Shown: positions 37,601 through 47,530, counted from the first letter of the stretch. The stretch is DNA of 64,000 nucleotides from Neodiprion pinetum (GCF_021155775.2 NC_060236.1:13813290-13877289); one strand, 5' to 3'. The notes: generated from the sequence alone by a model not told the origin. Translations and numbers: made by a program.

Positions 37601-37875
37601 CACGCTATTATAACCAAGGGCATCGGGATATCCGTTTCGAAGTAGGGGAATGGGTATGGAAGCGAAACCGAGTTCTGTCCTCGGCCACCCAACAGGTCGC
37701 TGCGAAGCTAGCCCCCAAGTTTGCCGGTCCATTTCGCGTTGCGCAGGTAATCTCGCCCGTCGTCTATGAATTAGAGGATAGCGAAGGAGGGGGGCGCGGT
37801 CGACACCACATCAAGGATTTGAAGCGGTACGTGGAGTCTGAGGCAATTGCGCATAGAAACGGGGAAGAACCGTGA
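34510..37875 (+). CDS. pol: Pol polyprotein (protease, RT, RNase H, integrase) of the young LTR element
   Basis: The frame is open from 34510; real synthesis probably enters at the frameshift (34591), so about 1094 residues are pol-specific. Numbered from 34510, protease has LLDTGSS at residue 85; reverse transcriptase has STIDLSQAYHQIP (D340) and YLDD (403-406); RNase H has TDASSF (D552), E593 region and TDHASL (D618). The integrase zinc site is H764, H771, C801, C804 and its catalytic triad D833, D893, E928 (34 residues between the last two, one fewer than usual). The C-terminus has the AGPFRV type GPY/F module and no chromodomain. It matures, copies and integrates the element. No stop or frameshift is visible. 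Confidence 0.93.
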   Translation: MPGPLANLLLPLRVRRRLFDELSAVFGKPGRAASLSVGAAPRVEDTTALRGVEGEIATCFPMQTMEFGQRWFLRVCIGGTWVRALLDTGSSRTFLGTIGHQIALEYGRPVKSPSCSSVVLANGSVESITGEVELPITLLGVAHKFSLRIIPTLVGDCVLGMDFVRKFGFSIDGARESWRIATIPEYEGKFEEGHPIPVTEVSSCSGIVELGDTENRELREFLAKELPKVSGDLGLTHLAEHKIDVQGSAPIKQRYYLVSPKVQEAINEEVDRMLADGVIEPSQSSWSTPIVMVKKPNGKYRFCLDFRKVNSVSKKDAYPIPFMNGILDKLRSAKYISTIDLSQAYHQIPLTPESREITAFTVPGRGLFQFVRMPYGLTGAPATFQRLIDKLITPEMEPHAFAYLDDIIVVTTDFRSHLKWLSRVIERIVLAGLTINPEKCEFCRREVRYLGFKVNQDGLQVDADKVEPILEYPAPKNLRQLRRFLGMASWYRKFIPEFASVAEPLTRLLRKDKRWDWGSEQEAAFKRIKAALTSAPVLTCPDFEHEFVVQTDASSFGIGAVLTQTIGGIERVIAYASRTMSDAERKYSTTEQECLAVIWAVKKFRAYLEGYHFTVITDHASLKWLRELRNPTGRLARWALDLLEYDCEIKHRKGAMHHVPDALSRMYEGENEGTEQLAALDVAGDGKPGTERKAVWEVVVDPWYQHRVKDVLDYPHKFRTWSVVEGRLYHLRADPLVEPILADLAPWKLVLPREQRSRIFAEVHEDPQAGHLGIEKTYARARADYYWPGMYRDIVLMVRACERCQECKVQQVPPAGLMGRRVVDTPWTVVAADVMGPFPRSRAGFEYLLVFEDLFTRWVEVAPLRKSNAKNILAALEDLVLSRWGTPEVLLTDNGTEFANKAVDELCAAYHITHAKVPPYHAQANPVERVNRVLKTMIVAYIEADHRDWDVHLHEFRFAYNTAVHSSLRVSPAFLNLGRDPKPRMQLRRLAEGPAEIPVPRPEVWGDRMAKLGELRDLVTKHLEEAHERQARYYNQGHRDIRFEVGEWVWKRNRVLSSATQQVAAKLAPKFAGPFRVAQVISPVVYELEDSEGGGRGRHHIKDLKRYVESEAIAHRNGEEP
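34588..34594 (+). promoter_or_regulatory. -1 ribosomal frameshift site GGGAAAC
   Basis: In the gag frame the codons are TCG GGA AAC, so the heptamer reads G GGA AAC, a canonical X XXY YYZ site. After slipping, translation continues AAA CCA GGG AGG in the pol frame, eight codons before the gag stop at 34613. GC-rich self-complementary DNA (GGCGC..GCGCC around 34621-34632) follows and could fold. Confidence 0.75.
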
Positions 37876-37971
37876 GGGGGAATTAGGCTTCTCGAGGAGG
37901 GGAAAGGGGTCACAGACGATAACTATGATCCTGACTGACTCTTCCCCTTAGTGGACGCAAGTATCGCGAGG

Positions 37972-38412
37972 ATGGAGGACGACATCCGGGCCGTACGGGA
38001 CCTTCTAGTCTTGGCGAAGGTCCCTCTCCCCCCGGCGACCATCAGCTGGGGGAGAGCCGCCCCAGCAGGCCCCGAGTGGCGACAGTGGCTGCCAGCGGGC
38101 GGCTGCTGGAATTGCTGGCGGGGTTATCATGCCTACCACGACTGTCCTTGGGTACTCGGGCTATTCTGCCGACGGTGCGGATGGCCCGGGTACCCGAAGA
38201 CAAGGTGCCCCGCCTGCCACAACCAGCCAAGTCGCCCAAGTAGGGGGGGCGTTCGCGAGGGGACCGGGCCAGCAGCCAGCCTTCCCTCCCTCATGGCGAG
38301 GGAGATTTCCCCCCCCCCCGGGGTACTCCACAAGGGCAGCCCCAACGTCCCCCATAGCGAGGGAAGCCATCCCCCTTACCCCCGTTGCGAGGGGAGAAGA
38401 AGAAACGAGTGA
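37972..38412 (+). CDS. Extra 3' ORF with nucleocapsid-like zinc knuckles (unknown function)
   Basis: The first ATG is at 37972, giving 146 residues; the frame is the pol frame, reopened 2 stops later. An excellent splice acceptor (CTGACTCTTCCCCTTAG) ends at 37950, so expression from a spliced message is likely. The protein has CWNCWRGYHAYHDC (CX2CX4HX4C), seven residues, CRRCGWPGYPKTRC with Tyr where His belongs, then CPAC. That is the gag nucleocapsid layout, spacing included. The C-terminal half is Pro/Ser/Arg-rich. It may be a duplicated nucleocapsid acting in RNA binding, but its role is unknown. A second frame at 38129-38506 overlaps it and ends in an acidic and Arg-rich tail (EEVEEVERLRRRI); a frameshift joining both is possible but not shown. 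Confidence 0.6.
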   Translation: MEDDIRAVRDLLVLAKVPLPPATISWGRAAPAGPEWRQWLPAGGCWNCWRGYHAYHDCPWVLGLFCRRCGWPGYPKTRCPACHNQPSRPSRGGVREGTGPAASLPSLMAREISPPPGVLHKGSPNVPHSEGSHPPYPRCEGRRRNE

Positions 38413-38955
38413 GGAGGTCGAGGAAGTCGAGAGGCTCCGTCGACGGATTTTGGCATCAGCAACCGGCCGGGGCCGGGATAGAGGCCGGCCGGGGCGACGT
38501 GGCTAAGCCAAACACAAAAAAATTTTTTTTTTTTTTTTTTCTCTTTCCCTCTTTCCTTTTTTTTTTTTTTTTTTTTTTTTTTGTTTGTTTGAAGTCGTTC
38601 TTTTTTTTTATTATTATAATAAATTCTTAACCCCGAACATGAATGGCGTCCGCTTTCTTTCATAGATCCCAGGTGGCGGGTTTTGGGAAAAATTTCAGAT
38701 CCAGTGGCGAAATAGAAAGCCCCCCGAGACAACTATGGCGTGAGGAAGGGGATCAGTTGAGCTCGCGAAGGATCCCAGAGGACACGGGAGAAAATTTTTT
38801 TTTTTTTTGTTTTTTTTTTGTTTTATCGTCCTCTTGGGAGGGGACTCTCGGTGAGTACCGCGCAGTAGCGTGTGAGTACTTCGAGCTTGCGGTCACCTCG
38901 CGAAGTTCGGCTCGCGGGATGCAGCGCTGGCGCTCTGGCACCCCACGATCCGTCT
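38413..38955. other. 3' untranslated region of the young element
   Basis: It contains poly(T) tracts (about 38521-38582 and 38796-38822) and no supported gene. Small frames across it are low-complexity. Confidence 0.6.
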
Positions 38956-38969
38956 AGGGGGGGGGGAGT
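38956..38969 (+). other. Polypurine tract of the young element
   Basis: AGGGGGGGGGGAGT directly precedes the 3' LTR, the expected plus-strand primer site. Confidence 0.85.
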
Positions 38970-40976
38970 TGTAACGTGGCAGTTCGGTTAGGCCTGCCCG
39001 TTACAAAAGACTCCCTGAACCCTGGGCGAGATCCCGGAATAAGGGTCTAGAAAATCGAGTCGCGGAATAATATCAGAGAGCGCCAGAACTGGAGTCACGC
39101 ACCCGAGCTTCGACAGGGACAAAATAGAGCATTGCGACCCAGATATTTCAGGCTTTTGTTTTTTTTATTTTTTTTCGAGTGCACCGGCTACCCTCCGGTG
39201 ACCAACTCCAATACCGAACATCTTTCGAGGCAAGGCGAAATCACGACGATCTTGCGGGAAGGACACCGAGGCTGCGGAGGGGGAGGCAACGCAGATCCCT
39301 GCGGCGAGGGAATCCAAGGCGGACGCGATTCCCGCTGGCGGCCGGCGCGCCGCAGCCTCCCCGCTCACCCCGCTTACGCCCAACCAAGGCAACCGCGAGG
39401 TACCAGCTAGCGACGAGGGAGCACCACCCCGCCCAACCCCAGGACTACGTAGAGCTGCGCGGGAGACGACATCGCGATCTAGCCTTAAGTTCTGCGCCGC
39501 GTAGAGACGACAGGTGCGCGGCAAGTTGCGCAATCCCCAAAATCGATGACCGATCGATTGTTGCGCATTCTTAGGGTGATGACGTCACGAAAAATTCGCG
39601 CGACGAGATCGGCGTTGCGACCATCCTAGATCACTCGAGTTCTGGCGACCAACTAAGACAGTAGTCACGTGGCGAAGTTGCGTTAGGTCAGGCTTTTCTT
39701 TGGGTTTGCGTTATAGTATAGAAGTGGTGATCGCGAGGAATGATGGACAGCCATCGTCACGAGGGAGTTGGACCCTTCGTCGCGTGGATGTGGAGCGGTA
39801 AGCGTTGTTAACATTCTCGCGATCGAATTTCGAGGGTAATTGAATCAAGGCTGATCCGAAAAAGGGTAGCCGTTTTCTTTTGTTAGTTTGCGTGTCGAAA
39901 AGTACTCGAAATTCGTTTGCCGATTCTTTTGCTTGGTGACCGTAGCCTGAGTTGCGCGTAAGAGAGTAACGTTAATTTCGGGGGATCCAGAAAATCAAGT
40001 CGAGCCACGGGTTGACTCGAGACGTTATTGTCTCGAGCTTGAGTGTGACCGAAGTCCGTTACACGGGGTCAATTCACGTCATCCGGCACAGCTTCGATTA
40101 TCGTACAGGTCGCGAGCAATCACGGGGAGCATTCGAATTCGCGACTGCGACCCGCCGTCGCCGAGGAAGTGAAGCTCGGGTGCGTGCTGATAAGCGTATG
40201 CGTTTTTAGAGGAGGATCGCGGGTGTCGCGACGAGCCTCGCATCACTTTAGTTATTTAATATTCTTTTTAGTTATTTGATATTCTTTTTGTTTCTTTCTT
40301 CTTTTTTTTTGTTTGTATTATCAGTTAGTATTAAGTTGGCGATCAGCGCCATTGTATAGAGGACGTTCGCGGGCAGCGCGTCGAGCCCGATTTTGTTTTT
40401 GGTTTGTAGGAAGTAGGATAGTGTTAAGACGGTGACTAGCGCACGTAGGCCGTAGAGGTCTCTTAGATTTATTCACCTTTTTTTTTTTTTTTTTTTTGTT
40501 GTTATTATTTTTCTATTTTTATTTTTATTTGGAGTATTTCTACCTTTCTTATTTAGTTTAGATAATAGTAACATTGTGTTTGGAATCGCGAAAGACGACT
40601 TGCGTGGTCGTATTATCATTCTTTTGACTTCTTTTATTAATTTTTATTTCTTTTTGTTTTTGTATTATCTCTGATGAAAAATATATCATCGTAATTTTAT
40701 AGTAATTTGGCCACCGCACGTGTTGGCTTACTGGTGTTGCAATTCTCTCTACCCGAAAATCACCCCTCCCCTCTCCGCGGTACTGAGCTACCGAGCATAT
40801 GGCCGCGGTATATCGTATGACCGATTTCGAGGCGTGTTGACCACGCCAGGCGCCCAACAAATTTCGCGATATTGTTTTAGATCCAGGGTACATCGTGGAC
40901 GCCAAATTATTGTGCACGCGGTAAGTTCCCGGTTATTTGCTCCGAGTAACCGAGGTGCAGAAAAATCCACGTCACA
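38970..40976 (+). repeat. 3' LTR (2007 bp) of the young element
   Basis: Same length as the 5' LTR and identical in all segments compared by eye. It is followed directly by atat and the satellite unit that also follows the first solo LTR at 4421. Confidence 0.92.
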
Positions 40977-41297
40977 ATATGTATATATTCATTTACATAT
41001 ATTTATATTATACATTCATATTATAGAATATAAATGAAGGTGATTCAGGTCAATCATGTGATGAAATAAAAAATGATTATAAATGGGAAGAATTACAAAA
41101 AACTGAAATAAAATAAAAAATAGGCGAATAATTAAAAATATTTAGGATTTTTCTTATAATTATACATAATTTTAGAAAATTGAAATAATGTGAAAAAATA
41201 TTTTTTTTTCTAAATTTCCCTTTTTTCGAGAGTGAATTGCGAATTATAATTTACATATACATGTATACACACACACGCATGTATATATACATATATA

Positions 41298-41331
<34 letters not shown>

Positions 41332-41632
41332 CATATATATATATTCATTTACATATATTTATATTATACATCCATATAATAAAATATAAATGAAGGTAAT
41401 TAAGGTGAATAATGTTATAAAATAAAGAATGATTATGAATGAAAAAAATTATAGCGAAATAAAATAAAATAAAAGCAAGCGAATAATTAAAAATATTTAG
41501 GATTTTTCTAATAATTATACATAATTTTAAAAAATTGAAATGATGTAAAACAAATTTTTTTTTCCAAATTTCCCTTTTTTCAAAAGTGAATTGCGAATTA
41601 TAATATGCATATACATATATACACACACACGC

Positions 41633-41669
<37 letters not shown>

Positions 41670-42343
41670 TTCATTTACATATATTTATATTGTAAACCAT
41701 ATGCTAGAATATAAATGGAGGTAATTAAGCCGAATCATGTAGTAAATTAAAAAATGATTAAAATTGAAAAAAATTATAAAAAAATGGTATAAAATGAAAA
41801 GTAAGCGAATAATTGAAAATATTCAGGATTTTTCTAATGATCATACATAATTTTAAAAAATTGAAATAATGTAAAAGAAATTTTTTTCTCCAAATTTCTC
41901 TTTCTTCAAAAGTGAATTGCGAATTATCATATACATATACATATATACACACACACGTATATATATATATACATATATATATGTTTATTTACATATATAT
42001 ATATTTATTTACATATATTCATATTGTACATCCATATGATAGAATATAAATGAAGGTAATTGAGGTGAATCATGTCATAAAATAAAAAATGATTATAAAT
42101 GAAAAAAATTATAGAAAAATGGTATAGAATAAAAAGGAAGCGAATATATAAAAATATTTAGGATTTTTCCAATGATCATACATAATTTTAAAAAATTGAA
42201 ATAATGTGAAAATAATTTTTTTTCTGAATTTCCATTTCTTTAAAAGTGAATTGCGAATTATAATATACGTATACATATATACACACACACGCATGTTTAT
42301 ATACGTATATATATAAATATGTACATATATATATATATATATA

Positions 42344-42389
<46 letters not shown>

Positions 42390-42993
42390 CATATATTCAT
42401 ATTGTACATCCATATGATAAAATATAAATTAAGGTAATTAAGGTGAATCATGTACTAAAATAAAGAATGATTATGAATGGAAAAAATTATAAAAAAATGG
42501 TATGAAATAAAAAGTAAGCGAATAATTAAAAATATTTAGGATTTTTCTTATGATTATTCATAATTTTAAAAAATTGAAATAATGTGAAAAAAATTTTTTT
42601 TTCCAAATTTCCCTTCTCTTAAAAGTGAATTGCGAATTATAATTTACATATACATGTATACACACACACGCATGTATATATACATATATATACATATATA
42701 TATATATATATATTTATTCACATATATTTATATTGTACATCCATATGATAGAATATGAATGAAGGTAATTAAGGTGAATCATGTAATAAAATAAAGAATG
42801 ATTATAAATAAAAGAAATTATGAAAAAATGGTATAAAATAAAAAGGATGCGAATAATTAAAAATATTAGGGATTTTTCTAATAATTATACATAATTTTAA
42901 AAAATTGAAATAATGTGAAAAAATTTTTTTTTTCCAAATTTCCCTTTTTTCAAAAGTGAATTGCGAATTATAATATACATATACATATATACA
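40977..42993. repeat. Satellite DNA, about 6 units of 320-378 bp
   Basis: The tagaatataaatgaagg block (with small variants) recurs near 41024, 41384, 41706, 42043, 42420 and 42752. Unit length varies with the TA microsatellite between units. The array continues after the retrovirus only as 19 bases (54939-54957). Confidence 0.92.
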
Positions 42994-43900
42994 TGTCACG
43001 TGCGGAGCGGTCTCGCACGCGACGACTTCACCCTCTTTGTTATTACCGAGGTTTATATTTAATTTTGGTGGATTCGGAGGCGAACGTCCTCTACAGGGCG
43101 TTCCGTGGGAAATGGTTTGGAGGATTTCAATTATGTGGTAACAATTTTGAATGGAAGCGAGTAGAAATATTTAATGAAAAACTAAAAGGCAGCAGGGTTA
43201 TCGACAAGGAAGCTTACAGTATTTTCCCATACTACTCACGTTTTCTCTCACTTTCTCTCTCTTTCGGTTGCTGCTTCGGCCTCGAAGGTGCCGAAGTTCA
43301 CTTCACTCACTCGCTTACGTACTACACTACTCTATAGAGTTCGTGGCTCGAGGTTCAACACTTATTACTACTTCAAGGACTAACGCCGCGACGCGAGATG
43401 CTTTGGAACACCGCTTATAGAATTAGAGGGATTCCCACTCTAATCGTCGGTGAATCTAAGTCTGATACTCTTCACACAGCAGCTCTGAAGGAGCCCGGGT
43501 TCCGTAGATGTCGTTCTTAGCTGTCTCTAACGGGGACTGTCTTCGCTCGCTCGTCCTACACCCCTTGGAACGTCGGGCGGCGAGCGAATTTCTGCTGACT
43601 TTGCAATTTAAAACAAAGGCTCGCCTCGCAACGGTCATCCTCGAAGCGCGTGATTTCGCGCTCGCCTCATCCCGGTGTTGATTACACCCGGGATCCGGCG
43701 GGCGCGAAGACGCTGACGTTGCTGGCTGTCCAACTACGCCGTTGCGCTTGGCTATACCACGAACTGGTTATGATAAAATATTTTATATGTACTAACTAAA
43801 CCTATGCTTCCTTGTCACTAAAGATAATAATAATAAATGATGAAATTGTTATGATCGGTAATATGTTACAATTTTGGGTAAATGTGCGGCGCTCGTGACA
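42994..43900 (-). repeat. 3' LTR (907 bp) of the endogenous retrovirus
   Basis: Exact length match to 54032-54938. It lies next to the polypurine tract. No gene is supported in it. Confidence 0.92.
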
Positions 43901-43914
43901 TCCCTCCCCCCTTA
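43901..43914 (-). other. Polypurine tract of the endogenous retrovirus
   Basis: On the minus strand the sequence TAAGGGGGGAGGGA ends directly at the 3' LTR. The 267 bases between it and the fourth ORF hold no gene. Confidence 0.85.
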
Positions 43915-44181
43915 GGTGTCGATGCCCTCATCGACTCGGTGCGCCGGGCCGACGGTGACACGGACACTGTAGGGTTGGCTCACCGCTGACCGCACATTTC
44001 ATACATTCGGTATTTACATTGATTGTGTGTTGCACATACGCTCTTTCATGACCCGCGCACACACACACACAACACTTTTTGGATTTGTCACTCACTCGTC
44101 ACTACACTGCTGGCTCGTCGCTCGGTCGTCCTTGCGTCTCGCCAGCTGCGTCGCCCTCGTGAGCTTGGTCCTCAGGTCTCC

Positions 44182-45339
44182 TCAGACGGCCTTGGTTTTA
44201 TTATCACCTTCCGTCTGTGCTGGGTCGGCCTGGAGGGTTGCGGGTGGAGTCTCCCACTGAATTAGGTCCTCGTCGACCTCCGGTTCGTCCTCCAGAAGGT
44301 CCGCGAGGGGAACCGGGGATCCTGGCGTGGCGGGTGAAATCTCGCCTTGTGGTTCCTCCCACTCGATGAGATTTCCCTCTGCCGGTTCTTCTTCGTCTGC
44401 TGGACCCAGGAGCTGCTCTATCTCCCTTTCCAGGGCGATCCAGCGACCCAGGATCCGCGTACGGGCGGCGGGAACCATCGCCCGGGTCAGCCTCCTGTAG
44501 TCAATCAGGAAGGGAGCCTCTTCCCCTCCCAAGATGACCAGGTGGTCTGTTTGGATTCCTTTGTCTTTCGTGTCCCGCCCGGTTTGTATTGACTTGTCTT
44601 TGGTTGCGGGGGTATGGCGCCGCGACGTCGTCGCCTGAACTGGCGCGTTGATCCTTGGCGCCGGTCTTTCTTCTCGGGCGGCCTTTGGAGCCGCCTGTGC
44701 GGCGGAGGCTTTCCTCTCGACCAGGAGGCGACCGAAGGCCTCCACGCAGTGGCCCGCGTGTAAGCCCGGCCTGGTTCCGACACTCTTGCCACAGAGTGTA
44801 CAGGTCGAGTTTCCCGGTCTCCGGTGGGAGAGGAAACGCTTCAGGTAGCATTCCTCCCAATGCTCGTTGTCTCCTCGCTTTTCGCAGGTGGGACAGGTGC
44901 CACTCCTCAGTCTTTCCACCGCCTGGGTCATCGCCGCCGTCGTCGCCTTCGCCGTCGGAGGTGGTGCTGTCACCACCAGCTTCGGCGAAACGGTCGAAAC
45001 CGCCGCCTCAGCCGGTGCTGGTTCGGGCGCTTCTGCTCTCGCCGGTGGTAGCTCTCTCACTGGCGCTGGTACTCGTACCGGTGGCCGGATCGCTATCTCG
45101 CACTTGGATAAGCACGAGAGTGCGTGACCCAGCCGTTCCTCTCCCGGTCGCTCCGTTACACATAGTGGACAGGGGCTGAGGTCCGATCCGTTCCCCTGAT
45201 CCGCCCATTTCATGTAACAAGTTACCCAGTTTGGGCAACGCGTTACGCTTTCGCGGCAGACCGCGCACTCCTTGGCTGCCTTCGCCCTGGCGAATGTATT
45301 TACGTAAGCCGCGTCGGACATTTTCCTCTTGATTTTCAA
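44182..45339 (-). CDS. Fourth ORF: 385-residue protein with duplicated double zinc-knuckle modules
   Basis: I do not recognise this protein. It starts 139 nt after the env stop in a different frame; ATG at 45339 or 45321 (MSDAAYVNTF). Two modules of about 50 residues each hold two Cys/His knuckles: C25-C76 (CAVC..CYMKW..CPLC..HALSC) and C149-C198 (CPTC..HWEECYLK..CTLC..HAGHC). They align as CX2C, a WxxCYxK segment, CX2C, then HxxxC, so one arose from the other. A Pro/Ala-rich linker separates them. The C-terminal part is acidic with two copies of an LIxWExP motif (residues 324-330, 359-365) and a KDKSIQT/KDKGIQT pair. Zinc-dependent nucleic-acid or protein binding is plausible; the role is unknown. 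The position suggests expression from a spliced message. Confidence 0.65.
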   Translation of the reverse strand: MKIKRKMSDAAYVNTFARAKAAKECAVCRESVTRCPNWVTCYMKWADQGNGSDLSPCPLCVTERPGEERLGHALSCLSKCEIAIRPPVRVPAPVRELPPARAEAPEPAPAEAAVSTVSPKLVVTAPPPTAKATTAAMTQAVERLRSGTCPTCEKRGDNEHWEECYLKRFLSHRRPGNSTCTLCGKSVGTRPGLHAGHCVEAFGRLLVERKASAAQAAPKAAREERPAPRINAPVQATTSRRHTPATKDKSIQTGRDTKDKGIQTDHLVILGGEEAPFLIDYRRLTRAMVPAARTRILGRWIALEREIEQLLGPADEEEPAEGNLIEWEEPQGEISPATPGSPVPLADLLEDEPEVDEDLIQWETPPATLQADPAQTEGDNKTKAV

Positions 45340-45478
45340 AGTACAGAATTTTCTTCTAATTTGCGACTGCTCGGGTCTAACTCCGGGAATCGAATGGCGT
45401 TTTGTTAGACCCTCTGGCTCTCCTTCCCTTTGGCGTGGTAGTGGGAGAAGTTTCGATGTTTCTGGGGGTGTTATTTTC

Positions 45479-47530
45479 CTAGTATGCTACCTCAGCCTCT
45501 TGGCGGGGAAGGGGGCAAGAAGACTCTCCTCCTCTTCCCTTGGGTTGACCCGTTGTTCTTTCCTTTTCCACTTCGTACCGTGTACGTAGGGCAATTTCTG
45601 GGGCCGCACTCGGGTTTCCGGCGCCGCCGTGATCTCGACATGGGTCCTGTTTTGTCTGGGCGAGCTCGATATCTTCGTAATGTGTTGCATGTGCCTTACG
45701 CTTCGGGCGTCCGCATGGCAACCCAATCCATTTAGCCACTTTGTAGATGCTGGCTCGCCATATGTATGTAGCCAAAATTATTCCAAGAAGGAGGTCCAGG
45801 GCAAACCCGGTCGTAAACAGGACGTGCTGTTCCTCTCTGTCACGGCGGTGTCCGCCGATTTCTGAGAGTCGCCGTTGTACGTCGTCCAGGGATTCGTCAG
45901 CACGTGACATTCGCCATGCTGAGTCCTTCTCGGTATATTGCGACAGTATATTGCCTTTTCCCGAGTTTTCTAATTTTTCCTCGAACGGTTTTCCGAAGCT
46001 GGGGGCAATTAGAGAAATATTCAGTGAAATTTCCGGCGCATAAAAGTATTGTTCACGACTCTCGTAGTCCCGCATTCCAGTGAGGGAGGTACTTCGGGTG
46101 CGTCCAACACAGTCAGCGCCGAGGTGGAGTATCCCGGCACCCTTCAACGTGGTTGAGACTTCCATTCTTGCTGGACAGAGTATGTGGATATGTTCTGGTG
46201 TGTGTAACGAGTAGAGCCATCCACCCTGGGAGGGTAGATGCTTCCAGAACTGGTCATCCGTCGTTTGTATCCTCACATCGCAGTGCCTATATGCGTCGAT
46301 TGATGGGTTTATTAGCATCGCTACCTCGCATTGCTGTGACGTCGATACCTCCTTCAGAGGCGTCTCCATCGAGCAGATGTAACGGCGCTCTACACTGGTG
46401 CATTGGTTTATGTATACGGAGTCCGCCATAAAGTATGTACGGTGGTCTGCCGACACAACTATATACGGTGCCGACGGCTGAATATGAGCCGATCCGTTTA
46501 GCAGCGTTCCGCGTTGGGAGGCTGGCCACGCGTGCATTCGGTAAAGATGATAAGCCGCTCGCTCGAGCAGGGGAATGTGGACCACAATCAGGATCCTGCC
46601 CGAGTGAAACACTATATCCGTATTGACTACGCGGGCCAACGATTCTCCTCGTAAGTACTCGACCGCGAGGGGAAATTCGAAATCGGGTGCCAGAGTTTGT
46701 ATTTCCTTTGTGATGCCTGTCAGCTGCGTTGCAGTTAACATACTGGGATCGTAGCGTCCTTCTCTAGCCATCGTTATCGCGTGCAGGTACTTCTCGCTAG
46801 TCTGGATATACTGCTTGACCTTAGCCTCCACTCGGTTCGCGAAGTTCGCTAGGACGTTCCGGCGCATCATCAAACTCGTCTGGTTGGATAGCTGATTAAT
46901 CCGTGCGTGCAGTTTATCAACCATGTCTAACTCCATCTGATGTTCTCGATGCAACTCCTGGAATTTTGAGTGGGTTACATGTATTTCCTCGCTGATAATT
47001 TGGGTTGGATTGGATTGGTCACTAAACAGTCGATCGATTTGCGCATTGATATATGTAGCATCCTCTTCGTTCATTGTGCCGAACAGCGATTCGCTGAGCG
47101 ACCCAATGAAACCTAGCGGGACCGATCGTTTCTTCATAGTTCTGATTTGTAACGGCTTAATTGGCGCGCTGAGTCTGGAGTTGTGAGAAATGGCCTGAAG
47201 GTTATCTGCCATTTCTTTAGCGCGCCGCATGAGTTCTTGAAGGTAGTCCAAATTTGTCACTTCACGGCAAGCCTCCCTGGTCGTGACCCGGCAGCATGCC
47301 TTGAACGCTTCATTTAACTGCCTTTCCGCGGGGGGTGCATCCGTAGTGAAAGCGTCTATATCCATGAACACTGTGACTCTCCAGTCCACGTGTTGCAGGC
47401 GGAGGGGGGCCACCTTCTCGTAGTAAATTCCCGGCTGGTCTTCCATGGGTGTTATGTGATACGCGTTGTTGCTGTGAAGCTCGGCGGCGGCCAGGGCCGT
47501 CGAGGCTAGAAGCACCCACACGCACAACAT
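45479..47530 (-). CDS. env: Envelope glycoprotein, baculovirus-F / errantivirus type
   Basis: 683 residues. The N-terminus is a signal peptide (MLCVWVLLASTALAAA). A basic cleavage site (KKR at 133-135) is followed by a hydrophobic, Gly/Phe-rich segment like a fusion peptide (VPLGFIGSLSESLFG), then heptad-like helices at about 175-250. N-glycosylation sequons occur at about 216, 345 and 504. A transmembrane segment lies at about 569-591 and leaves a 92-residue basic tail. This arrangement matches insect retroviral envelopes related to baculovirus F proteins, which act in membrane fusion at the cell surface. The ORF starts 258 nt after the pol stop and is normally translated from a spliced RNA; splice sites were not resolved. 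No inactivating change is seen. Confidence 0.85.
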   Translation of the reverse strand: MLCVWVLLASTALAAAELHSNNAYHITPMEDQPGIYYEKVAPLRLQHVDWRVTVFMDIDAFTTDAPPAERQLNEAFKACCRVTTREACREVTNLDYLQELMRRAKEMADNLQAISHNSRLSAPIKPLQIRTMKKRSVPLGFIGSLSESLFGTMNEEDATYINAQIDRLFSDQSNPTQIISEEIHVTHSKFQELHREHQMELDMVDKLHARINQLSNQTSLMMRRNVLANFANRVEAKVKQYIQTSEKYLHAITMAREGRYDPSMLTATQLTGITKEIQTLAPDFEFPLAVEYLRGESLARVVNTDIVFHSGRILIVVHIPLLERAAYHLYRMHAWPASQRGTLLNGSAHIQPSAPYIVVSADHRTYFMADSVYINQCTSVERRYICSMETPLKEVSTSQQCEVAMLINPSIDAYRHCDVRIQTTDDQFWKHLPSQGGWLYSLHTPEHIHILCPARMEVSTTLKGAGILHLGADCVGRTRSTSLTGMRDYESREQYFYAPEISLNISLIAPSFGKPFEEKLENSGKGNILSQYTEKDSAWRMSRADESLDDVQRRLSEIGGHRRDREEQHVLFTTGFALDLLLGIILATYIWRASIYKVAKWIGLPCGRPKRKAHATHYEDIELAQTKQDPCRDHGGAGNPSAAPEIALRTRYEVEKERTTGQPKGRGGESSCPLPRQEAEVAY

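Larger units (their letters stand above)
29926..40976 (+). mobile_element. Complete young Ty3/gypsy LTR retrotransposon, Osvaldo/Ulysses-like
   Basis: The element is 11,051 bp with two 2007-bp LTRs, TG..CA ends, and atat on both sides (29922-29925, 40977-40980). The order is PBS, gag, -1 frameshift, pol (protease, RT, RNase H, integrase), a small zinc-knuckle ORF, polypurine tract, LTR. Protease-RT-RNaseH-integrase order defines Ty3/gypsy. Very long LTRs plus a tRNA-Lys primer site recall the Osvaldo/Ulysses group; that placement is inferred. All frames are open and the LTR segments I compared are identical, so it inserted recently and may be active. Confidence 0.9.

Noticed and set aside
37951..37971. 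GTG at 37951 as the start of the 3' ORF of the young element
   Set aside because: It is not an ATG and lies at the first base after a splice acceptor; the ATG at 37972 is preferred.
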